NCBI RefSeq assembly: GCF_025602895.1
Contig: NW_026516295.1
Span: 62,001-126,000 of the forward strand
From: Polychytrium aggregatum
Lineage: Eukaryota > Chytridiomycota > Chytridiomycetes > Polychytriales
Direction: 5' to 3'
Length of the DNA stretch: 64,000 nucleotides
Shown here: piece after piece, positions 43,474 to 52,321 of the stretch
Layout of the letters: each line of letters starts with the position of its first letter
How positions within the stretch are numbered: the stretch's first letter is position 1
Program-made: the position numbers and the translations under genes
Notes under the pieces: model-generated
Seen by the model: only the letters and a program-made list of their open reading frames with translations
What the model was told of the DNA's origin: nothing
Databases searched by the model: none

Positions 43474-45402
43474 CTACGAGTTTAACATCAACATGATATC
43501 CATGAGTATATCCCTGCCTTCGTTGGTGTTCGAGCCCAGTTTGGTAGCCTTGATATACCAATCTAAGCTAGCTAATGGATTGCAGACGACTCCCAGGCCC
43601 ATCGCAAAACAGTCGCCAAGAGCCCACATGCTGTATCCATTGTTCTGGTCGACGGAGGCCCAGTACCACTTCAGCGCCTTTGATCTGCTGCGGAGTGTTC
43701 CCAGACGGAAGGAATAGCAGTGTCCGAGCCAGTACTGGCTGTCGCTGTGTCCCTGCTTGGCGAGCTCCTTGAAGATCGTGAAGGCCCGGTTCTTGTCCTG
43801 CTCGGTGCCGAACCCGTTGACATAGCACACGGCCGTCAGATGCTTGCAGAGCCAGTCGTGCTCGGATCCCATGTGGCAGAGCTCAAAGTACTTGCAGGCC
43901 GCAGCCGACCTCGACGACACCAGTACAAAGCCGCTCAGACACGATCTCTCGCCAAATTTGAAGTCGGAAGTGTATGTTGCGCTCTCCTGGATTTGCTTGA
44001 TGCCGGTGACGGTGTCTCTGTCCACTCCGCGACCGAGATACCGGAGCCAGCCTTGCATATGCAAGGCGATGGGAGCAAGCATCGGGTCGCCAGATTTCTT
44101 GTGGACCTTGGTCCAGTACTCAAGGGACTTTTCAAAGTCTTGGTTGACACCCATGCCGATCATGTACATCCAGCCGAGATAGAAGCAGGCCTCGGGGTTG
44201 TCTCCGTCGGCCAGATGCTGGAAGATCTGGAGGGGAGTTTTGTTGTTGGGCTGGGAGGGCTGGGAAGGCTGAGAAGCCGAGTGGTGGGCGGTGTGCTTGG
44301 CAAGGAACTTGAACAGACCCCGCGGCGGCTCTGGCAGCTCCGGCAGCTCTGGCGGCTTGAGCAAGCTCTCGGCGATATCGAGGGCGGCGTCGGGATCGCC
44401 GGCACGGAAGCGCTGGACCATCGACGGCGACAGATTGCAGTCGGCGGGAAGATCCACGGACACGGCCTGGGAGGACTTGGATGTGTCGGGGGACTTGGGT
44501 GGGTCCGATGGGTCCGATGGGTCCGAGGAGCTGGGCTGCTCGGGGGTCGGGCGGATATAGTCCTTGTAACAGTCGAGGGCCTCGACGATGGCGGGGAACT
44601 TTGGGCGACCATCGGGAGCCTGTGCCCAGCACTCGCTGATGAGCTGCCAGACGTCATCAGAGACACCGCTGATGCGTGCGGGTCGGTCGCCGCGAAGAAC
44701 ATGTCTGGTGATCGAGCCGTTATCCAGGCGGTTGCCATTGCGGGTCCATGCGGGCCGGCCGTCCTTGATGACCTCGACCGCAGCGATGGCAAAGGCAAAG
44801 ACGTCCGAGCGCTTGGTGATCAGCGTTTGGTGCGGCCCACCCAGCAGCTCGGGGGCCATGAAGCCGGGAGTGCCGGAAATCGAGCCCTCTCTGTTGTCGC
44901 TTCGGTCCGAGTCGGCTCGGATGCAGGCCAGGCCAAAGTCGGCAATGACGGCCGAGAAGGACTTGTCCATCAGAACGTTGATCGGCTTCAGGTCGCCGTG
45001 GGCAATGTTGTTTGCGTGCAGATACGCCATGCCCGAGGCCACTTGGTAGAGGAGACAGAGCTTTTCGTTGAGGGGACGCACGGAGCTTGGATTGCTGATA
45101 TAGGCGTGGAGTGTGCCGTTGGGCATGAATGGCGAGACGACGCAGTGCTTGGAGTTGTTGTCGCAGGCGCCGATGAACGGCAGGACGTGTGGATGGCTCA
45201 GCTTGCTCCAGATGGCGATTTCCTTCCGAAAGTCGTCCAGCAACCGATTGTTCTGGCCGCGGAAGGGCTGCTTCACAGCAACGTCGATTCCGTTGTATGA
45301 GGCTCGGTAGACCTCGCCAAAGCCGCCGTGGGCGACGGGAGCGAGGACCCAGTTGGTGATGCTCTCGGCAGGAATGATCCAGGACGGCGATTGTGTCGAC
45401 AT
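43474..45402 (-). CDS. TKL-like protein kinase fused to Sel1 (TPR-like) repeats
   Basis: 642 residues from the ATG at 45402 (MSTQSPSW); longer in-frame starts run through a His/Thr repeat and are unlikely. Kinase domain about residues 18-290: glycine loop HGGFGEVYRA, ATP lysine K44 in VAVKQ, catalytic loop H135-G-D137 LKPINVL, D155FG and GFMAPE. The loop is HGD rather than HRD, but the catalytic Asp, Lys and Asn are all there. After a Ser/Pro/Asp linker come Sel1-like repeats (ACFYLGWMYMIGMGV, KHLTAVCYVNGFG, SQYWLGHCY, YSMWALGDCFAMGLGV). Sel1 repeats act as protein-binding scaffolds. Intronless. Kinase-Sel1 combinations are frequent in early-diverging fungi and amoebae. The partner is unknown. 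Confidence 0.88.
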   Translation of the reverse strand: MSTQSPSWIIPAESITNWVLAPVAHGGFGEVYRASYNGIDVAVKQPFRGQNNRLLDDFRKEIAIWSKLSHPHVLPFIGACDNNSKHCVVSPFMPNGTLHAYISNPSSVRPLNEKLCLLYQVASGMAYLHANNIAHGDLKPINVLMDKSFSAVIADFGLACIRADSDRSDNREGSISGTPGFMAPELLGGPHQTLITKRSDVFAFAIAAVEVIKDGRPAWTRNGNRLDNGSITRHVLRGDRPARISGVSDDVWQLISECWAQAPDGRPKFPAIVEALDCYKDYIRPTPEQPSSSDPSDPSDPPKSPDTSKSSQAVSVDLPADCNLSPSMVQRFRAGDPDAALDIAESLLKPPELPELPEPPRGLFKFLAKHTAHHSASQPSQPSQPNNKTPLQIFQHLADGDNPEACFYLGWMYMIGMGVNQDFEKSLEYWTKVHKKSGDPMLAPIALHMQGWLRYLGRGVDRDTVTGIKQIQESATYTSDFKFGERSCLSGFVLVSSRSAAACKYFELCHMGSEHDWLCKHLTAVCYVNGFGTEQDKNRAFTIFKELAKQGHSDSQYWLGHCYSFRLGTLRSRSKALKWYWASVDQNNGYSMWALGDCFAMGLGVVCNPLASLDWYIKATKLGSNTNEGRDILMDIMLMLNS

Positions 45403-45404
45403 TG

Positions 45405-45486
45405 TGGATGTGCAAGTGGTGTGGATGTGCGGGTGATGTGGATGTGCGGATGGTGTGGATGTGCGAGTGGTGTGGATGTGCAAATG
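45405..45486 (+). repeat. 18-bp-type GTGTGGATGTGC repeat upstream of the kinase-Sel1 start
   Basis: Units of GTGTGGATGTGCGAGTG and close variants recur over about 80 bp directly upstream (5') of the start codon of the minus-strand kinase. On that strand it would encode repeating His/Thr/Ser/Pro, giving a long open frame that I do not count as coding. Confidence 0.7.
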
Positions 45487-46442
45487 CTGGAGGATCGATC
45501 TTGGACCGACAGTGTTCGAGAAGAGAGCGCAGTGGACGGTCGCAGGGTCGGAATTCACCCAAAGGAAGCGTTGAGAGACAGAGTTTGCGGGCTCCATCGG
45601 CGATCGCGGGGCGACGGGGGTTGATATACCAGAGTTGCGATATCGGTCGGTATCATCGACGCGTCGGTGGCGGGTCGGTGGCGGGCAGTGGCGGGGCGGC
45701 TCGGCCAACCAGAGAAGCGCTGGGGCAGTCACGTTGTTCTGGCGCGGTATCATGGCTTGGTGGATTGTTCGGTGGATTGTTCGGTGGGTTGTTCGGTGGG
45801 TTGCTCGGTGGGTTGCTCGGTGGGTTGCTCGGCAGTTCGCTCAGCCGGCCGCACGGTATCAGGATGCAGCATCATTGGTCTCTGCATTCCTGGCCGCCTG
45901 ATGATCGCAGGCGAGATCAGCATGCGGCAGCGAGCAGCCCCCAGCGGCTGTCGGCATTGGTGTCGCTCTGGGCATGGTCAGACAAGTCGCAACCCGCTGA
46001 GTACCATCCAAGATGCTTGGCCGCTGACGACAAGGGTGCGGCAGACATGAAGAATAGTATATTGGAGCCAGCAAGACAGCGTACACGTCGGGGGTCGAAG
46101 AACCTCCCACCGTACAACCCATTTCAATTTTTGGAGTGCCGTGAAATGAAAGGAAGCGGTAAGAAAAAGATAAGCAATGCGGATGGATGATCAAGATGGT
46201 GATGATAATAATGATAAGAACTGCAGCAAACACAACAGAAAAACAACAGAACCGACAAAACGAACAACAACGGTAATCGGGCTTGGGATTGTTATCTCTT
46301 TTCCTGCATTCGTTCATGGCGGATCTTTTGGGAGGCGTTGGGCACGCAGCGGGACAAGCCAGAGTGGCGAAATTAAGTGATCGTGCTCGCTTCCACAGAT
46401 TTCAATATTCGTGTCCGTCCTGGCACAGCCATGTCGGTCGAA
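45487..46442. other. Intergenic with a 12-bp minisatellite
   Basis: Upstream region of the kinase-Sel1 gene and 3' flank of the LRR gene. No gene supported. AT-rich tract with runs of AACAACAGA-type sequence near 46200-46275. Confidence 0.45.
45762..45833 (+). repeat. 12-bp tandem repeat, six copies
   Basis: Unit TTGTTCGGTGGA/G with a TTGCTC variant in later copies, a stepwise change along the array. Non-coding context. Confidence 0.85.
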
Positions 46443-49400
46443 TCACACTCGCGCGCTGTCCGATGTCGCTACGGTCACCAAGCTGGCCAGACGAGCGCAT
46501 TGAGAAAGTCCCGGCGCGGCCAGCATCGGAGACGATTGCGAGGTTTGGTCCCCGTTTGGCTGCTGTTGATGCTGCTGCTCGGCGTTTTGCGTCGATAGTC
46601 GCCTTTCGATTTGTTCACTGATTGCGCCGAAGAGCGTCGCCAGCGGTGCCATGCTGGCTGGAAGGAATCGGCCAGCCGGCTTCCGAGCTGTGCCTACCCT
46701 CCGCTTGAACCGAGTCTTTCGTTCCACCAAAGTCGGGGGCAGTGTGCTCATACGAGCGTGCTCGCTACGCTGGTGCAACGCCTGGCCGGACCGATGCCCG
46801 ATCCGCCCGGGCAAGGATGCGTACTGCTCGACGGGTGGGTACGGAGCAGAAGAGGGATCGTAGACGGAGCCGGCAGCTTGTCGGCCAGCTGAGCCCTCCC
46901 GCGTCTTTGTCGAATCCGACGAGCGAGTCGAGGCGTCGATCCTCTCGCTGATAGAGTCGACAGGACTCGGCGTCAATCGGTATGTCCAGCCCGTCGATTC
47001 GGCCTTCTCTGACACTGGCAGCTTCAGGTTGTCGGCAGAGCCTGAGTCCAACGATGCATTCTCGATGGTGGCGCCAGCTTTGGAGTGATCCTGTGACATT
47101 GGATCTGGTGACGGCGTCGGCGGTTTTGACGGCGAGGCGGGTTCGATGGACGGCGAGGCAGACAAACTGTCAGGCGAAACAGGCGCGCTATGTCGGGGCA
47201 AGACGGACGAGTCGATCTTGGTGGAGACGGATGCAGTGTACGGGCGAGCATCGTTCATCAGAGAAAACTTGTCTAACTGATTCATTGGCAATGGCATGGT
47301 CATGGTCATGGTTGAGGGGAATACAGCCGATTGACACCTAGAGGATGCTTCGCCAAGAGACTGGGTCGGCTGAATGAGCGCCGGTGCCCATCCATGATCA
47401 GCGGAACCGTGATTCTTCGACAGCTCCTCGGCAGGAAGACGCCCGTCGTGACGACTTTGATACGCGGTCGGATGCGCTCCAGATATCGATGTCTGTGTCT
47501 TGGACAGATCTCTCGGGCTTGCCTCGGTCTCAAGCAGCTTGACCGTCGATTCGGTGCCTGTTCTTGAGCAGAGATCGACAGTTCCATCCAGGCTGGAAGC
47601 CAGCGTCGGTCTTGACGCTGCCGACAGTGGTGCTGGGTAACTCGAGTGCGCTGTCGCGGCGACTGTCGCGGCCGAGACAGACGAAGGCGATTGTGATTGG
47701 GTAGAACGACGCTGAGGAGGGTGCGATAAGAACGGACGAGGATGACCGGCCATGCCGTGCGGATGGACAGGCACGACGTACGGACCTGCAGCTGTTGCGT
47801 AAACCACATGTGGCGCATAAACCCCTGGCGGAACAGAGTAGAGCTGCGGGTGGACCGGGTACGGCACGGGCACGGCAGAGTACGGGCTCGGCGGGAAGAA
47901 GTGGCCTGGGACCATGCCAGGTGCAGCAACCGGTCCTCCTCCTGGCAGCGCTGCCATTCGACGAGGGGGGTGCGAGGGAGCGCTGACGACAGTAGCTGGA
48001 AGATGCGCTTGTCTCATTTGCGGGTGGGCATTCGCAGTTTGATGAGCCGCTGCTGTTGCTGCTGCTGCCGATGGGTGTGGTTCTGCAGCCCGCGGCTGCG
48101 GAGGACCGAGATTCAACACAACCTCGACAGCAGGCTGGGTCGGACGAGGGCTCTCTGGCTTGGACACGGTCGGATCCTCCTCCGGGACGGCATACCGCAT
48201 TGTAAAGACTTGGAAGGGTTCGGAGGTATGCGACCGAGGAGGATACGAGATGCGGTGCTCCCACGCATCGCCGGCGAGCTTCTCGGCGTGTTCGCAGAGG
48301 CTGAAATCCATGCGCTTGATCCAGGTGCGGTTGGGAATACCCGAGAGACTCGACATGTTCGGAGGCAAGACAATGGTCCGCAGTTTCTTGAGGTTGACGT
48401 TGAGGCCAGACAGACTCCTGAGTGAGAGGCATGCCGACAAATCTAGTTTCACCAGCGAGCCCAATCCGCGAGGCAGTTCCTTCAGGTTTTCTATATGTAT
48501 AGGCGGCGTCAGCACCCTCAAATAGGGCATCGAGTGCGGAAGGCCGGCCAGGGTCCGCAGCTTCAGGCACGCCGACATATCGAGCGCCACAAGAACATCA
48601 AGGGCAGAGCTGAGGCCCTCGAGGCTGTCCAGATTGGGCGGCAGCGACAGCGACTCCAAACCCGGCAGGGTCGTTGGCATGCCCTCCAGGCTCGTCAGCT
48701 TGGCGCAGCCAGTCAGATCGAGTCGTTGGAGGAGTGGCATGGCTTTGGACATGCCCTCGAGGCTCGCGAGGGTGGAGGGAAGATGCAGCTCCCGTAGGCG
48801 AGGTAGCTGGTTGGGAAGCCCCTTCAAGTCGGCAATGTGCACGCACCGGGTAAGATTGAGGGTGCGGAGCAAGTCCATCGACGATGGCAGGCCCTCTAGC
48901 GATTCAAGGGAGGTTGGGAGGGAGAGCGTCCTCAGGGCCGGGAGGCTGAGGCACATGCCGGCCAGGGACTTGAGCTTGTGGCATTTGCTGATGCCCAGGT
49001 TTCTGAGCGAGCCGAGCAGCGGCATTCCGGCGAGAGACTCGAGCGAGGGCGGAAGATAGAGCTCCCGGAGATGGGGCATGGCCTCGGGGAGACCAGCAAG
49101 GCCAACGAGATCGACACAGCCGGATAAATTCAGGCTGGTCAGAGACTTTGTTGGCACGGTTATGCCGTGGAGGCTGTGCAGGTACTGCGGAGGCGAGAGT
49201 TTGGTCAGGGCGGGCAGGTGCTCGGGCATGCCCTCGAGGGTCTCCAGGCGGTCGCATCGGTTCATAACCAGAGACTCGAGGGCATCGAGCGATCGTGGCA
49301 CGCTGGCGAGGTTCTCCAGGTCCCACGGCAGAGTGAGGCGAGCCAGGCTCGGCATGCTGGCCGAGATGCCCTCGAGGCTCTTCAGCTTGGTGATCAGGCT

Positions 49401-50741
49401 GAGATTCAGCTCGGTGAGCGACTCGAGGGTCGGCGACATGCCCTCGAGGCTCTCGAGGTTGTTTGGCAGAAGCAGAGTCCTGAGCCTTGGCAGAACGACA
49501 GGCATACCGGCAAGGTTTCGGAGGGCCGCGCACTCGGAGAGATCCATCGCCTCGAGCGACTCCAGCTTCCGCGGGAGGCCGATGAGGCTCCGCAGCTGAG
49601 GAGGGAAGATCAAGCTCCTGAGCGCAGGAGTGTCGGGAACCTGGTGGTTGCCCCAGGCGATGGTTTCGAGATTGCGGCCCATGAATCGCATGGTCACAAC
49701 ATTGGAGAGACTCTGCGGCCATCCGGCGAGCGAGGCGAGAGTGCAGTTGCAGAGAACCAGGCCGACGTTCTTGGTGTGTTCGATAAAGTGGAGCTCGTGG
49801 GGCAGCAGTCGAGCGTAGTGGTTCGGGGGGATCAGTGGATGCGATCGTGCGCGGTAGATAAGAAAGGTGCACTGTCGTCGGAGCCTCTCGCTTTCGTGTT
49901 CATCCTCAGGACAAGGGGCGGTTGTTTCGCTAGGCTCTGCCTCGTAGTCCGAATGGTCGCTGCCGACAGCGGCGGCCGCAGGGGGGTCTGTTGCGGCAGC
50001 AGCGGAAGCGACGCTGGGCGCATCGGACTCGGAGGGGACGCTGGCCGGAGCAGCGGGGGCGGCAGGAGGGCAGAGGATGCGTGCGCTGTCGAGGAAGCGA
50101 AAGGCCGATCGATCGTCCAGGTGCGAGAGGGCAGCCGGGCTGTACTGGTGTGCAGGGCCAAGCGCCCCAGGCAGCCGATGGGCTCGCAGGCAGTAATCGT
50201 GAATCCGATCGCGGAGGAGGCTGTTGTGGCGCACGACCGACCAAAGGGCGAGCTCCTTCAGATAGCAGCTGGACGAGAGCGGGTAGTCGTTCTCACGCCG
50301 GGCAATGTAGCAGAAAAGGCCCTGCAAGACAGCAGCCGGGTCGACGGAGGAGCCAATGTCCTTCAGGAGAGTTGCGGTTTCACCCAGACGGAAGGCCAGG
50401 GCCTGAGACCAGGCGGGCTGAGAAACAGCCGAGAGAATACCACGGAACTCGCGGGCCAGCCGGGGGAGCTTGGCGAGGGTGGAGAGGCCAACGGCGGTGG
50501 TGAACTGGTGGTTGGTGATCAGGATGGCCATCAAATCACGGCGGCTCGATGCCGACAGCCCGACGGGCGATGAATCCTGGGCCAGCAGACGGGCTCGCTT
50601 GGCCACGGCTTCGTCTGTGGGCAACAGCGCTGCGAGTTGGCGCTTGTTGCTTGGCGGTGGTTGATTGCTGAGCAGTGTTTTGTCGTTGGGAGTGTCGTTG
50701 GGAGTGTCGTTGGGAGTGTCGTTGGGAGTGTCGTTGAGCAT
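46443..50741 (-). CDS. Large leucine-rich-repeat protein, about 1,432 residues
   Basis: An uninterrupted frame with the ATG at 50741 (MLNDTPNDTPNDTP); an in-frame extension upstream is Pro/Arg-rich and less likely. N-terminal helical region, then an acidic Ala/Pro-rich stretch. About 14 leucine-rich repeats of roughly 45 residues follow between about 49,800 and 48,300, in the pattern LxSLEGxPxxLxxLxxLxLSxCxxLxxLxGMP, each pair ending in a PxxLxSL turn. The C-terminal 550 residues are Pro/Ser/His-rich and probably disordered. The repeats resemble cysteine-containing or plant-type LRRs used in protein-protein recognition. No kinase, NB-ARC or membrane helix is seen. Intronless despite its length. 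Function unknown. Confidence 0.85.
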   Translation of the reverse strand: MLNDTPNDTPNDTPNDTPNDKTLLSNQPPPSNKRQLAALLPTDEAVAKRARLLAQDSSPVGLSASSRRDLMAILITNHQFTTAVGLSTLAKLPRLAREFRGILSAVSQPAWSQALAFRLGETATLLKDIGSSVDPAAVLQGLFCYIARRENDYPLSSSCYLKELALWSVVRHNSLLRDRIHDYCLRAHRLPGALGPAHQYSPAALSHLDDRSAFRFLDSARILCPPAAPAAPASVPSESDAPSVASAAAATDPPAAAAVGSDHSDYEAEPSETTAPCPEDEHESERLRRQCTFLIYRARSHPLIPPNHYARLLPHELHFIEHTKNVGLVLCNCTLASLAGWPQSLSNVVTMRFMGRNLETIAWGNHQVPDTPALRSLIFPPQLRSLIGLPRKLESLEAMDLSECAALRNLAGMPVVLPRLRTLLLPNNLESLEGMSPTLESLTELNLSLITKLKSLEGISASMPSLARLTLPWDLENLASVPRSLDALESLVMNRCDRLETLEGMPEHLPALTKLSPPQYLHSLHGITVPTKSLTSLNLSGCVDLVGLAGLPEAMPHLRELYLPPSLESLAGMPLLGSLRNLGISKCHKLKSLAGMCLSLPALRTLSLPTSLESLEGLPSSMDLLRTLNLTRCVHIADLKGLPNQLPRLRELHLPSTLASLEGMSKAMPLLQRLDLTGCAKLTSLEGMPTTLPGLESLSLPPNLDSLEGLSSALDVLVALDMSACLKLRTLAGLPHSMPYLRVLTPPIHIENLKELPRGLGSLVKLDLSACLSLRSLSGLNVNLKKLRTIVLPPNMSSLSGIPNRTWIKRMDFSLCEHAEKLAGDAWEHRISYPPRSHTSEPFQVFTMRYAVPEEDPTVSKPESPRPTQPAVEVVLNLGPPQPRAAEPHPSAAAATAAAHQTANAHPQMRQAHLPATVVSAPSHPPRRMAALPGGGPVAAPGMVPGHFFPPSPYSAVPVPYPVHPQLYSVPPGVYAPHVVYATAAGPYVVPVHPHGMAGHPRPFLSHPPQRRSTQSQSPSSVSAATVAATAHSSYPAPLSAASRPTLASSLDGTVDLCSRTGTESTVKLLETEASPRDLSKTQTSISGAHPTAYQSRHDGRLPAEELSKNHGSADHGWAPALIQPTQSLGEASSRCQSAVFPSTMTMTMPLPMNQLDKFSLMNDARPYTASVSTKIDSSVLPRHSAPVSPDSLSASPSIEPASPSKPPTPSPDPMSQDHSKAGATIENASLDSGSADNLKLPVSEKAESTGWTYRLTPSPVDSISERIDASTRSSDSTKTREGSAGRQAAGSVYDPSSAPYPPVEQYASLPGRIGHRSGQALHQRSEHARMSTLPPTLVERKTRFKRRVGTARKPAGRFLPASMAPLATLFGAISEQIERRLSTQNAEQQHQQQPNGDQTSQSSPMLAAPGLSQCARLASLVTVATSDSARV
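50689..50736 (-). repeat. 12-bp tandem repeat coding for NDTP
   Basis: Four near-perfect copies of AACGACACTCCC (on the minus strand) sit directly after the LRR protein's start codon and encode NDTPNDTPNDTPNDTP. Copy-number change would alter only the N-terminal tail. Confidence 0.8.
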
Positions 50742-52321
50742 CGTGGTGGGCGACCTCTTGGGCCTGGGATAGCGAGGGGTGGGGAGAGAGCAGATGTGAG
50801 CGACGGTGCGTTTGATCAGAGGGCAAGCAGATTGGCGAGGGCCAGGACGTCGGGGGGGTTGGCGATGAGGGGCAGAAGGACGGAGGAATTGCCTAAAGGC
50901 CGGCGGACAAGCGGGTGTGGGTGGGGGCTTTGAGGGCAGACAGGGACGGGAGAGACAAGGACGGGAGCGACAAGGCATCGGCGAAAGAGTTTGGAGTTAT
51001 ACAAGCAGGGGCGCCGAAGCGATTCAACAGCAATTTTATCGCTGCGATGGCAGCGGCAGCGTGATATTAAGCATTGCGATATTACTGCAATGTGATATTA
51101 ATGCATCGTGATATTAATGCAATGGCATTGTTATATGAATGCGGTGCGAGAACTGCCGTTGTGCAGTGACAGCACAATGACAGCGGAGTTGCGGAGTTGC
51201 GGTCAGCTGAATTCAAATTGCAAACTACAGGCGGGTCCTGCCGCCACAGACCCGCAGCACAGTGCTCACACAGACTGCGTGGCGGAGCCTATTGGCACAG
51301 AAAGCAACTGTGCGCCACAATGGGAGTGCAAAACAAGCAAATGGCAACAAAGAGACCCAGCATAGCAGCAAACACAGAGGCAAGCAGCAGAAACAAGGGT
51401 GGCGGCTCCTTGGCCACACAGGGCAGAACTCAAAGCCGGCCCCAAGGCGGCCCGGCCCAGCACAGATCACATGTCGCTCCGCGGGTGTGGCCCCGCTGGC
51501 CGCGTCGCGTCCGCGGATATGGGGCTTGCCTTGTCGGGCGTGGTGCTGTGCGGCTGGCGGCCTTCCTCGTGTGCTCGCGCGCAGTTGCTTGGTTGCGCAG
51601 ACGATCCCACGCGGCGCTGATGGCGTCCCAGGCCCTTGTCGCCGGGTGTCTCCTTGTTGCAGCCGGCCAATCGTCTGCCGACGTGCGTGGCCTTGCCGCG
51701 GAACTCTCTGGTGCAGTGATGCGCATGTGGCACTGCCCGATTTGGCATTTGTTTTGCTTGTGCCACCGCAGGTCGGCGTTTGGAGGTGTGAATGTGCATT
51801 TCCAATGGTCGCGCCGAACCACTGCCCGGACACAACGGGGTCCCAGGCAGGTCCCAGGCGGGGTCCCAGGCGGCGCTGGGGCGTTGCGCTGCTGTGCGAC
51901 CCGCTTGCCCAATTTGGCTCTTTGGTCTGTGATTTGGCATCATCCTCCGTGCCATCCCTGTCGCTCCTTGCTGTGCCTCCGAACCAGTCGATCGAGACGG
52001 GCCGCTGGTGGAAGCAAAACCCCGTCTTGCGAACGTGGCCTGCCTTGCATCAACGTGCGGGGTCATGCCGCAAGTCGCCGCCCAGGTCGCCGCTCAGGGT
52101 GCGGCTCAGGGTGCGGTTCGGGGCCGTTCGGGGTGTCGTTTGGCTCGTCCGCTTTTGGACTGCCGCCTCTATTCCAGGAGATGCCATTACAATGCCAAGA
52201 TATGCCCGCTGCCTTTCCAAGAAACGAATCGCCTTTCCGAGAAACGACAGACAAGACACGCATCGCCGCCGCTTGCATTGCCCCCAGCCCCACCGCCATC
52301 ACGCGGCTGCTGTCTGGGTGC
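50742..52321. other. Long intergenic region, GC-rich, no convincing gene
   Basis: Two overlapping plus-strand frames of over 440 codons exist here, but they overlap each other in different frames and are Arg/Cys/Pro-rich with no domain. Short repeats occur: ATATTAATGCA-type units near 51060-51125, GTCCCAGGCGG near 51838-51872 and CAGGGTGCGG near 52091-52118. Confidence 0.45.

Noticed and set aside
43720-45300. 526-codon plus-strand open frame
   Set aside because: Antisense shadow of the kinase-Sel1 gene, which has clear kinase motifs.
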